A DNA stretch of 5,490 nucleotides from an uncultured Clostridium sp. (GTDB taxonomy: Bacteria > Bacillota > Clostridia > Lachnospirales > Lachnospiraceae). The translations under genes and the position numbers were made by a program. Below the pieces are notes generated by a model. It had not been told where the DNA came from. It was given only the letters and a program-made list of their open reading frames with translations, and searched no databases. Positions 1 through 5,490 of this stretch are shown in pieces (within the stretch, counting starts at the first letter, position 1; the number at the start of each line of letters is the position of its first letter). Location of the stretch: assembly GCA_905192625.1 (NCBI GenBank), contig CAJJLI010000189.1:1-5490 (forward strand), in the 5' to 3' direction.

Positions 1-482
1 AACCATTTTAATACAATACCAAACAAAAGGGTAAGCATAATTCCTAGAAAAAATGGCGGTATTGCCATACATACTTGACTAAGTAGTGTAAGTATGCGGT
101 CGGCCACTCCTCCTTCTTTTCTTGCACTTAAAATCCCAAGTGGTATTGATATGATAAGTACCATTCCAAAGGAAAGAACTGCAAGCATAAGTGTTACTGG
201 TATGCGCTCTTTTAACATCTGTGTTACTGGCTGGTTGTACTGCGTTGATTTTCCAAAATCACCTCGAATTGCATTTGATACAAAACTTACATAACGCTCT
301 GGAATGCTTTTATTTAATCCCATCGCTTCTCGTAAAGCGTCCACTTGCTCCTCGGTCGCATCAACTCCTAATTTTGACAAGGCGCTGTCTCCAGGAATTA
401 CCTGGAAGGCGATGAACGTCAGCATAGATACCAACAATAAGGTAATAATGAGAGTTATTATTTTCTTTAAGTAAAATTTCAT
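1..482 (-). CDS. ABC transporter permease, DppB/OppB family (N-terminal 160 codons, cut by window edge)
   Basis: This is an inner-membrane permease subunit of an oligopeptide/dipeptide-class ABC importer. Translating the minus strand from the ATG at 482-480 gives 160 uninterrupted codons to the window edge. It starts MKFYLKKIITLIITLLLVSM, a hydrophobic first membrane segment (about residues 8-28). The family's conserved periplasmic-side region follows: a QVIPGD motif (27-32), an AMGLNKSIPERY stretch (53-64) and RGDFGKS (73-79). Two more membrane segments lie at about 96-119 and 132-158. These features match the N-terminal domain of DppB/OppB/NikB proteins, which are usually 305-340 residues, so about half is missing. 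The EAA loop that contacts the ATPase would be beyond the edge. It follows the substrate-binding protein gene on the same strand after 157 bp and is probably co-transcribed with it. The family call is firm; the substrate is not determined. Confidence 0.9.
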   Translation of the reverse strand, partial: MKFYLKKIITLIITLLLVSMLTFIAFQVIPGDSALSKLGVDATEEQVDALREAMGLNKSIPERYVSFVSNAIRGDFGKSTQYNQPVTQMLKERIPVTLMLAVLSFGMVLIISIPLGILSARKEGGVADRILTLLSQVCMAIPPFFLGIMLTLLFGIVLKW

Positions 483-493
483 GCGAAGTTCAT

Positions 494-499
494 CTCCTT
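494..499 (-). promoter_or_regulatory. Ribosome binding site of the permease gene, with long spacing
   Basis: AAGGAG on the minus strand lies 11 nt before the permease ATG, longer than the usual 5-9. An ATG directly abutting the AAGGAG reads only four codons (M-N-F-A) before a TGA that overlaps the permease ATG. It is too close to the binding site to be a likely start. The start at 482 is preferred because it opens the conserved membrane segment. Confidence 0.6.
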
Positions 500-580
500 A
501 TCCTAGTAATTCTTTTTACCTATTAATTTTTTTACTTACACTCCTCAATGTACAGGTTTATAAAACTTCCAGCAACATCG

Positions 581-615
581 TAGAATCATAAGATTTTTTG
601 AAACTTATGATTCTA
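581..615 (-). repeat. Perfect 12-bp inverted repeat between binding-protein and permease genes
   Basis: The arms TAGAATCATAAG (581-592) and CTTATGATTCTA (604-615) are exact complements around an 11-nt loop. The hairpin starts 24 nt after the binding-protein stop codon. In the direction of the genes (minus strand) no T-run follows the second arm, so it does not look like a standard intrinsic terminator. The T-run (620-626) is on the plus-strand side, where no gene is seen. A role as a 3' stabilising hairpin or partial terminator that keeps binding protein more abundant than permease is known for such operons, but here it is inference. Confidence 0.7.
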
Positions 616-639
616 TATTCTTTTTTGTATTACGCGTGT

Positions 640-2256
640 TTACTCTGTATAATAAACCGTTGACATATCTTGTACATAAACTGGATAGAATTTATAGCCA
701 GCTAATTTTTTATTTATCGCTACCTTTAGAGTTGGATCTTGTAAATATACGGATGCTGCATCCTCTGCTAAAATTCTTTGAAGTTCTTTATAGCTTGCTA
801 TTTTCTCATTCTCATCCGTTGTAGCAACTGCCTTGTTAAGAATCTCATCAAATTCCTTATTTTCATAATTCACAAAATTATTACGTGCATCGGAACGGTA
901 ACGTTTTAAAACATCACTTGGTGCTAAATTCGCATCTAATCCAATTAAAGTTGCCTCGTAATCTCTAGATGTATATACCTCTGACAACCAACTTGCCCAC
1001 TCAATTAATTGAATATTTGCAGTAATTCCTACTTGCTTTAACTGTTCAACGATAACTTGAGTAGTGTCTACATGGAAATCATAGTTGGATGGAACCTTTA
1101 TTGTGAATGAAAAACCATCTGGATATCCAGCTTGCGCTAACAATTCCTTGGCTTTTTCCACATTGTACGGATACATATCCACTAAGCTTTCATCATAATA
1201 TTTTTGGAATCCAGGAAGCATATTACTTCCAATGATAGTTCCATCTCCTCCACCAACCATATCGACAATGTATTGTCGATCAATTGCATAACATAACGCT
1301 TGTCTTACTAATGGATTATTGAATGGTTCTACCTTATTATTTAAAAACATTGCTTGTACCAAATTCATGCTACCAACTGCAACATTATAATCTTCTGGTA
1401 ATTGTGCTGCTTGTTCTTCTGTTAATCTAGCAAATATATCAATGGATCCTGCCATTAGCTCCAAAAAGGCAGCATCAATACTTGCTGAAATTTTAAATGT
1501 AACTTGATCTAAATAAGGAACACCTTCTACATAGTAATCCTCATTTTTTTCCATAATTAAGTTTTGCATTGCTGAGTAAGAAACAAACTTACAAGGGCCT
1601 GTTCCAATCGGATGCTTCTCTTGCTCGTTGTAATCCTTCGGAATTATACTGCAGGTTAAAAAGCCAATTAACTCTGTATTTGGCTCACTCAAATGAATCT
1701 GAATCGCATCCTTACCATCGTCCGTTGTTATTTCTTCTATCGAATCAATAATAGAAAGCGCTGATTCCACCTTGACCTCCGGATCGGATGTGTCAAGTAA
1801 ACCAGCGCTGCGCTTTATCGAGTATATAATATCTTCTGCTGTAACAAGTGATCCATCATGAAATTTTACACCATCTCTCAATGTAAATGTATAAATAGTT
1901 CCTTCTTCATTCATTTCATAATCACTTGCAACTGCAGGAACTAAATTACCATGTTCATCGGGTTTTACTAAACCTTCAAAAATATTATACAGCACTTCTT
2001 TAGTTCCCGCCGCAACTGCTTTATGTGGGTCAAGACTATCCAAATCCTGTGGTATTCCTACAATTATTGAGCCTCCATATACCGGTTCTTTATTAGCTGT
2101 CTGGTTATCATCCTCTGTCTGACCGGCTCCCGAAGTAATATCATCCGTTGGAGTCTTATTATTATCTCCTTCCTTCATACCGCCACTACATCCGTAGAGT
2201 GCAATTGATGATAAGAGTAACAACAAGAGAAGAAAGGTTCGTTTTACATTCTTCAT
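640..2256 (-). CDS. Extracellular substrate-binding lipoprotein, SBP_bac_5 (oligopeptide/dipeptide ABC) family
   Basis: This 538-residue protein is the surface-anchored receptor that captures solute and delivers it to the ABC permease encoded downstream. It opens with a lipoprotein signal: MKNVKR, a leucine-rich core (8-20) and a lipobox L-Y-G-C with the lipidated cysteine at 23. An acidic, Asn/Thr-rich linker (about 24-58) follows. The mature domain begins with VYGGSIIVGIPQDLDSLDPH (59-78), typical of the family. The family signature lies around FTLRDGVKFHDGSLVTAEDIIYS (124-146), with NNPLVRQALCYAIDR (313-327) and EKAKELLAQAGYPDGF (367-382) further on. The length is normal (500-550) and no domain is missing. 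The start is fixed by GGAGG six bases before ATG. A dedicated promoter precedes it. Family members bind peptides, nickel or, in some thermophiles, cello-oligosaccharides; the ligand cannot be read from sequence here. Confidence 0.95.
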   Translation of the reverse strand: MKNVKRTFLLLLLLLSSIALYGCSGGMKEGDNNKTPTDDITSGAGQTEDDNQTANKEPVYGGSIIVGIPQDLDSLDPHKAVAAGTKEVLYNIFEGLVKPDEHGNLVPAVASDYEMNEEGTIYTFTLRDGVKFHDGSLVTAEDIIYSIKRSAGLLDTSDPEVKVESALSIIDSIEEITTDDGKDAIQIHLSEPNTELIGFLTCSIIPKDYNEQEKHPIGTGPCKFVSYSAMQNLIMEKNEDYYVEGVPYLDQVTFKISASIDAAFLELMAGSIDIFARLTEEQAAQLPEDYNVAVGSMNLVQAMFLNNKVEPFNNPLVRQALCYAIDRQYIVDMVGGGDGTIIGSNMLPGFQKYYDESLVDMYPYNVEKAKELLAQAGYPDGFSFTIKVPSNYDFHVDTTQVIVEQLKQVGITANIQLIEWASWLSEVYTSRDYEATLIGLDANLAPSDVLKRYRSDARNNFVNYENKEFDEILNKAVATTDENEKIASYKELQRILAEDAASVYLQDPTLKVAINKKLAGYKFYPVYVQDMSTVYYTE

Positions 2257-2303
2257 ATAATACCTCCAAATTGATATATTCTCTCATTATTATTTAATTG
2301 TTT

Positions 2304-2322
2304 TGCTAAATTATACTTAGCA
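2304..2322. promoter_or_regulatory. Palindrome at the predicted start site of the binding-protein transcript (candidate operator)
   Basis: The inverted half-sites TGCTAA (2304-2309) and TTAGCA (2317-2322) are separated by 7 bp. The site begins where transcription from the promoter at 2328-2356 is predicted to start and covers roughly the first 19 transcribed bases. That position is typical of repressor operators in Firmicutes. The same half-sites, with a 4-bp spacer, occur at 5329-5344. The protein that might bind is unknown. Confidence 0.45.
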
Positions 2323-2327
2323 TAACA

Positions 2328-2356
2328 ATAATATACTCAAATTATCGATGTTGCAA
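2328..2356 (-). promoter_or_regulatory. Sigma-A-type promoter for the binding-protein/permease operon
   Basis: On the minus strand, TTGCAA (2356-2351) is followed after exactly 17 bp by TATTAT (2333-2328). The -10 matches five of six consensus bases and the -35 four of six. An A-rich stretch upstream of the -35 (minus strand, about 2359-2400) could act as an UP-like element. The predicted start near 2321 gives a leader of about 65 nt before the ATG. Its placement downstream of a terminator-like hairpin supports an independent transcription unit. Confidence 0.65.
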
Positions 2357-2408
2357 GCATTTTTTCTCTTTTTTTCTCCTTAATTTTTATTATCATTCTT
2401 TTCAATTT

Positions 2409-2463
2409 AAAGTAAAAGAGTGCCAACACAGTATCAATTCACAATACTTAGTGGCACCCTTTT
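2409..2463 (-). terminator. Rho-independent terminator-like hairpin after the cellobiose phosphorylase gene
   Basis: In the minus direction the arms are AAAAG-G-GTGCCA...AGTAT (2463-2430 side) and ATACT...TGGCAC-T-CTTTT. They pair as AAAAG/CTTTT, GTGCCA/TGGCAC and AGTAT/ATACT, with one mismatch and a small internal loop, around a 9-nt loop. The second arm runs into CTTTTACTTT, a T-rich but interrupted tail. The hairpin begins 36 nt after the phosphorylase stop codon. The broken T-run suggests termination may be incomplete, leaving some read-through into the transporter genes. Confidence 0.75.
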
Positions 2464-2499
2464 ATGAAAAGGAAGGTTTGAAAAGAAAGTATTAATCAA

Positions 2500-4995
2500 T
2501 TATCCCATGATAACTTGAACATGATGTACCTGACCATCTCCAAAAACAGGCACTATATTTCCACCAATCTCCTTGCCGTCTACAATGAATTGAACGACAC
2601 CAGTTGACACATGATTTGGATTCTGTATTTCAATCTGATATGTATCTCCACGAAATTCACGAATAATCTTATAACCTTCCCAGACTTTTGGTATCGACGG
2701 GTCAATCATAAGCCCATCATACTCTGGTTTGATACCTAAGATATATTGCGAAATAGCTACAAAGTTCCAAGATGCTGTTCCTGTTAACCATGAATTTTTA
2801 GCTTCACCAAAACGGCTTGCATCTTTTCCTGCTACCATCTGTGCATATACATATGGTTCTAATCGATGAATTTGAGAGTATTCTTCGGTATAGGCAGGGG
2901 CGATTCTTGTATAATAGTCAAATGCCTTATCGCCTCTTCCAATCAATGCTTCTGCACACATAATCCATGCATTGTTATGGCAAAAGATACCTGCATTTTC
3001 TTTATATCCAGCTGGATAGGTTGAAATTTCACCATATTCGACATAATATCTTGTAAATGCTGGATTATTTAATACCAATCCATATTTCGTTCCAAGGTAT
3101 TTTTCCACGGAATCAAGAGCTTTGATTGCCTTATTATCATCCAATCCACACTTACCCATGACACAAAATCCTTGCGACTCTATAAATATCTTTCCTTCTT
3201 CGCACTCTTTGCTGCCTATTTTTCTACCCAAATCATCGTATGCTCGTAAAAACCATTCTCCATCATACCCATGCTCCATAATTACATCTCGCATTTTTTC
3301 AACTTCAAAAGTTGCACGTATGGCTTCCTCTGGGTTATTCACTTTTTCCATTAACCTAGCATACTCTTCACCTATGAATGTAAACATCCCCGCAATCATG
3401 ACAGATTCTGCTACTTTTCCATCCTTGCTAGTCGTTGTCTGGAAGGACTCACCTGATTCCATAGAAAAACAATTTAGATTTAAACAATCGTTCCAATCGG
3501 CTCTACCAATGAGCGGAAGTCCATGAGGACCTACATTATTAATAACATGGTCAAACGCTCGCTTTAAATGATCGGATAATGGTTTTGCTAACTCTTCTTT
3601 ATTATCATATGGAGTGCTAACGTCCAAGATACTGTAATCACCAGTTTCCTTTATGTATGCAACTACCGCTAATATAAGCCATAATGGATCATCATTAAAA
3701 TTACCACCAATTTCATCGTTCCCTTTTTTAGTCAATGGTTGATATTGATGATAGGCACCACCATCCAGCAATTGGGTAGATGCCAAATCAATAATTCTCT
3801 CTCTTGCCCGGTCCGGTATCTGATGTACAAAGCCAAGTAAATCTTGGTTAGAATCACGAAATCCCATACCTCTTCCAATACCAGATTCAAAATATGAAGC
3901 GCTCCTAGATAAGTTAAATGTCACCATGCATTGATATTGATTCCATATATTTACCATTCGATTTAATTTTTCATCCTCAGAAAAAATTGTATACTTTGAC
4001 AACAGCTGATCCCAGTATTTTGAAAGCTCTGCAAATGCTATCTCTACTGCTTCCACTGTCTCGTATTTTTTTATCATTTCTTCAGCTTTTTTCTTATTAA
4101 TTATGTTACTTCCATTCGGAGCCTTCGTTGATAATAAAAGGCCCTCTTCCTCTACTTCTCCTACTTGATATTCCCATTTTTCATTCCATTCGTTTTCTAC
4201 ATACCCCAGTATAAAAATTAGTTCTTTCTTTTCACCAGGTTCTAAGTGGACCTCTATACTATGCGAAGCAACTGGCGACCATCCATCTGCTACTGAGTTA
4301 TTTGATTTTCCTGCCATGACTGCCTTTGGATTTTCAAACCCGTTATATGTTCCAATAAAGCTCTCACGATCGGAGTCAAATCCACTGATTGGTGAATTTA
4401 CTGAGAAGAACGCATAATGATTACGACGCTCTTTATATTCTGTTTTATGATAAATAACAGATCCTTTTACCTCAACTTCACCAGTATTAAAATTTCTCTG
4501 GAAATTCGTCGAATCATCTTGTGCATTCCAAAGACACCATTCCACAAATGAAAACAAAGTTATATTCTTCTCTTGGTCACTAACATTTTCAAGGGTTACT
4601 TTATGTATTTCACCATTATAATCATTCGGGACAAAGAACAATACATTAGTTTCAATGCCATTTCTACGTCCTTTGATATTCGTATATCCCATACCGTGTC
4701 GGCACTCATAAAATTCCAAATCCTTTTTTGCAGGCGCCCAACCTGGAGACCAAACATCACCACCATCATTTATATAATAATAGCGTCCTCCCCCTAAATC
4801 CAGTGGCACATTATTATAACGAAATCTTGTAATTCTTCTAAGCTTCGCATCCTTATAAAAGCTATAGCCACCACCGGTGTTTGAGATCAACGAAAAAAAT
4901 TCCTGTGAACCAAGATAATTAATCCAAGGATATGGTGTCTGTGGTGTTGTAATGACATATTCTTTATTAACATCATCAAAAAAGCCGAATTTCAT
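2500..4995 (-). CDS. Cellobiose phosphorylase, glycoside hydrolase family 94
   Basis: This cytoplasmic enzyme reversibly splits cellobiose with phosphate into alpha-D-glucose 1-phosphate and glucose, saving one ATP compared with hydrolysis plus kinase. The 831-residue protein has the GH94 order: N-terminal beta-sandwich (about 1-270), helical linker (about 300-335), (alpha/alpha)6 catalytic barrel (about 340-760) and a small C-terminal beta region. The DWND motif at 500-503 supplies the catalytic acid, D503, by alignment from memory with Cellvibrio gilvus D490. Other matching active-site positions are R375 and D381 in [13 protein letters not shown]656, Y660, K665 and H673 in the [17 protein letters not shown] stretch, and T738-G739. 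There is no signal peptide. The sequence closely resembles the clostridial (C. thermocellum type) enzyme but carries about 20 extra residues near 277-298. AAGGAG with 7-nt spacing supports the start. Cellodextrin phosphorylases are longer (about 980); laminaribiose phosphorylase is the main alternative. Confidence 0.95.
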   Translation of the reverse strand: MKFGFFDDVNKEYVITTPQTPYPWINYLGSQEFFSLISNTGGGYSFYKDAKLRRITRFRYNNVPLDLGGGRYYYINDGGDVWSPGWAPAKKDLEFYECRHGMGYTNIKGRRNGIETNVLFFVPNDYNGEIHKVTLENVSDQEKNITLFSFVEWCLWNAQDDSTNFQRNFNTGEVEVKGSVIYHKTEYKERRNHYAFFSVNSPISGFDSDRESFIGTYNGFENPKAVMAGKSNNSVADGWSPVASHSIEVHLEPGEKKELIFILGYVENEWNEKWEYQVGEVEEEGLLLSTKAPNGSNIINKKKAEEMIKKYETVEAVEIAFAELSKYWDQLLSKYTIFSEDEKLNRMVNIWNQYQCMVTFNLSRSASYFESGIGRGMGFRDSNQDLLGFVHQIPDRARERIIDLASTQLLDGGAYHQYQPLTKKGNDEIGGNFNDDPLWLILAVVAYIKETGDYSILDVSTPYDNKEELAKPLSDHLKRAFDHVINNVGPHGLPLIGRADWNDCLNLNCFSMESGESFQTTTSKDGKVAESVMIAGMFTFIGEEYARLMEKVNNPEEAIRATFEVEKMRDVIMEHGYDGEWFLRAYDDLGRKIGSKECEEGKIFIESQGFCVMGKCGLDDNKAIKALDSVEKYLGTKYGLVLNNPAFTRYYVEYGEISTYPAGYKENAGIFCHNNAWIMCAEALIGRGDKAFDYYTRIAPAYTEEYSQIHRLEPYVYAQMVAGKDASRFGEAKNSWLTGTASWNFVAISQYILGIKPEYDGLMIDPSIPKVWEGYKIIREFRGDTYQIEIQNPNHVSTGVVQFIVDGKEIGGNIVPVFGDGQVHHVQVIMG

Positions 4996-5002
4996 GTCGT
5001 TT

Positions 5003-5008
5003 CTCCTT
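5003..5008 (-). promoter_or_regulatory. Ribosome binding site of the phosphorylase gene
   Basis: AAGGAG on the minus strand lies 7 nt before ATG 4995-4993. It fixes the start at MKFGFFDD, which is also where clostridial cellobiose phosphorylases begin. Confidence 0.85.
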
Positions 5009-5062
5009 CATTGAATTGATCGGGGTTATCCCTTGTCTCAAAAGTAACTTTTTTACATTCCC

Positions 5063-5091
5063 ATTATATACCATATACTACATTCAAACAA
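5063..5091 (-). promoter_or_regulatory. Sigma-A-type promoter for the cellobiose phosphorylase gene
   Basis: On the minus strand a perfect TATAAT (5068-5063) lies 17 bp after TTGTTT (5091-5086). The -35 matches only TTG of the consensus, so the promoter may need an activator or be modest on its own. The predicted start near 5056 gives a leader of about 60 nt. The palindromes at 5146-5264 lie about 55-175 bp upstream of the -35 box, a position better suited to activation or looping than to simple blocking. Confidence 0.6.
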
Positions 5092-5145
5092 TTGAAGTAA
5101 TCCACAAAAACTAAAGTTAAACCTTGTGAAAAATACACTAATTTT

Positions 5146-5163
5146 TTACGAAACTTTTCGTAA
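5146..5163. promoter_or_regulatory. 18-bp palindrome, candidate operator 1
   Basis: TTACGAAA (5146-5153) and TTTCGTAA (5156-5163) are perfect complements around a 2-bp centre. The core CGAAACTTTTCG differs by one base from the CGAAACGTTTCG symmetry common in LacI-family operators, so a LacI-type regulator is possible. No regulator gene is in the window. Confidence 0.5.
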
Positions 5164-5190
5164 TTTTAATTATTCTACAAGTTTTATCTC

Positions 5191-5204
5191 ACGAAACTTT
5201 TTCG
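5191..5204. promoter_or_regulatory. Second copy of the CGAAAC...TTTCG element, candidate operator 2
   Basis: ACGAAACTTTTTCG repeats the core of the element at 5148-5160 with one extra T in the centre (CGAAA-CTT-TTTCG). It begins 43 bp after the first copy, about four DNA turns, so both copies would face the same side of the helix. Confidence 0.4.
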
Positions 5205-5223
5205 ATGAAATATTTTTTTCATC
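5204..5223. repeat. Inverted repeat GATGAAA-6 nt-TTTCATC
   Basis: The 7-bp arms at 5204-5210 and 5217-5223 are exact complements with a TATTTT spacer, directly abutting the preceding element. A related site sharing ATGAAAT starts 40 bp further on. It could be an operator or a chance feature of AT-rich DNA. Confidence 0.4.
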
Positions 5224-5245
5224 ACAATATGCAATTTATCTTTTA

Positions 5246-5264
5246 TGAAATGAATTCATTTTCA
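5246..5264. repeat. Palindrome TGAAATGAATTCATTTTCA
   Basis: The inner 14 bp (5248-5261, AAATGAATTCATTT) are perfectly symmetrical, and the flanks TGAAA and TTTCA extend the symmetry with an offset. It shares the half-site ATGAAAT with the inverted repeat at 5204-5223. Confidence 0.4.
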
Positions 5265-5328
5265 CTCAAATTATTACTTTAGTTTACATTAATTTTAGAA
5301 ATATTTTCTTTTATTCATTGTACACATA

Positions 5329-5344
5329 TGCTAAACTATTAGCA
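5329..5344. promoter_or_regulatory. TGCTAA-4 nt-TTAGCA inverted half-sites before the divergent gene
   Basis: The arms TGCTAA (5329-5334) and TTAGCA (5339-5344) are exact complements. The same arms with a 7-bp spacer lie at the promoter of the binding-protein gene (2304-2322). This copy is 50 bp upstream of the plus-strand -10 box at 5394. Confidence 0.35.
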
Positions 5345-5393
5345 GACTAAACTACTATTTTATTATATTTAGTATAGATTTTTATGATAAAGG

Positions 5394-5399
5394 TATAAT
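5394..5399 (+). promoter_or_regulatory. Candidate -10 box for the divergent gene
   Basis: A perfect TATAAT lies 27 bp before the plus-strand ATG at 5427. No good -35 hexamer is found 16-18 bp upstream, so the promoter may be weak or activator-dependent, or the match may be chance in AT-rich DNA. Confidence 0.35.
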
Positions 5400-5426
5400 T
5401 ATCCTAAAACGAAATGAGGGCTATCA

Positions 5427-5490
5427 ATGAAACAAACGCGATTAGACGACAATGCTAGTATATATGAACGTCGAAACCCAAAATCTGAGC
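5427..5490 (+). CDS. Unidentified protein, first 21 codons (cut by window edge)
   Basis: The ATG at 5427-5429 opens a frame with no stop up to the window edge, beginning MKQTRLDDNASIYERR and continuing NPKSE. GAGGG at 5416-5420 lies 6 nt before the ATG and serves as a plausible ribosome binding site. An alternative ATG at 5414 is out of frame and stops after 14 codons. The hydrophilic, charged start with a D-D-N-A-S-I-Y-E pattern reminds me of the N-terminus of an uncharacterised clostridial membrane protein group, but 21 residues are too few to name it. It is divergent from the phosphorylase gene and shares its upstream region. Confidence 0.6.
   Translation, partial: MKQTRLDDNASIYERRNPKSE

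Larger units (their letters stand above)
4996..5426. other. Divergent intergenic regulatory region, 431 bp, very AT-rich
   Basis: No credible gene is present on either strand. The region separates the phosphorylase gene (minus) from a divergent gene (plus). It holds a minus-strand promoter at 5063-5091, a short palindrome aaaagt-a-actttt at 5040-5052 just after its predicted start, several palindromic elements between 5146 and 5264, an inverted half-site pair at 5329-5344 and a plus-strand -10 box at 5394-5399. The density of symmetrical elements suggests binding sites for one or more regulators. Confidence 0.7.

Noticed and set aside
94..415. Two short plus-strand frames over the permease gene
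   Set aside because: The minus strand here encodes a clear DppB/OppB permease N-terminus, so these are shadow frames.
483..580. Separate promoter for the permease gene
   Set aside because: A TATAAA-like box is present on the minus strand, but no -35 hexamer lies 16-18 bp upstream.
2340..2385. Short minus-strand frame (ATG CTT GCA ..., 7 codons) after an AAGGAG
   Set aside because: The spacing from AAGGAG to ATG is about 17 nt and the frame lies upstream of the predicted transcription start, overlapping the -35 box, so it would not be transcribed from that promoter.
3122..3526. 134-codon open frame on the plus strand inside the phosphorylase gene
   Set aside because: It lies opposite a strongly conserved GH94 coding region, has no ribosome binding site of note and no recognisable protein character; it is an antisense shadow.
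5146..5163. CcpA catabolite-repression (cre) site
   Set aside because: The palindrome lacks the TG...CA ends and the central CG of the cre consensus; the resemblance is only to the general LacI-type symmetry.
1..5490. tRNA or rRNA genes, CRISPR arrays, insertion sequences, attachment sites
   Set aside because: No cloverleaf-like segment, spaced direct-repeat array, transposase frame or terminal repeats were seen on either strand.

Overview
The window is AT-rich, has Firmicutes-type promoters and strong AAGGAG/GGAGG ribosome binding sites, and encodes a clostridial-looking cellobiose phosphorylase. This points to an anaerobic, plant-fibre-degrading member of the Clostridia (Lachnospiraceae or Clostridium phytofermentans-like). 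That placement is inferred from protein resemblance and base composition; no marker gene is present.

Layout from right to left, following the main direction of transcription (minus strand): a 431-bp divergent regulatory region (4996-5426) separates the first codons of an unidentified plus-strand gene (5427 onward, cut by the window edge) from a complete GH94 cellobiose phosphorylase gene (2500-4995). A terminator-like hairpin lies just after that gene (2414-2463). A new promoter with a palindrome at its predicted start site (2304-2356) then drives a complete lipoprotein substrate-binding protein of the oligopeptide/dipeptide ABC class (640-2256). After a 157-bp gap holding a perfect 12-bp hairpin comes the N-terminal 160 codons of a DppB/OppB-type permease (1-482), which runs off the left edge. 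The rest of the transporter (second permease and ATPases) presumably lies beyond it.

Functionally, the phosphorylase would split imported cellobiose with inorganic phosphate into glucose 1-phosphate and glucose, saving ATP. The ABC genes encode capture and import of a peptide or, less certainly, an oligosaccharide; transporters of this class are known to carry cello-oligosaccharides in some thermophiles. The hairpin and separate promoter indicate two transcription units, so adjacency alone does not prove a shared substrate.

The most interesting unexplained structure is regulatory. The divergent region holds repeated palindromes (two copies of CGAAACTTTT(T)CG 43 bp apart, two ATGAAAT-led palindromes 40 bp apart). 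The same inverted TGCTAA/TTAGCA half-sites occur both at the substrate-binding protein promoter and in front of the divergent gene. I did not find a clearly novel multi-gene system.
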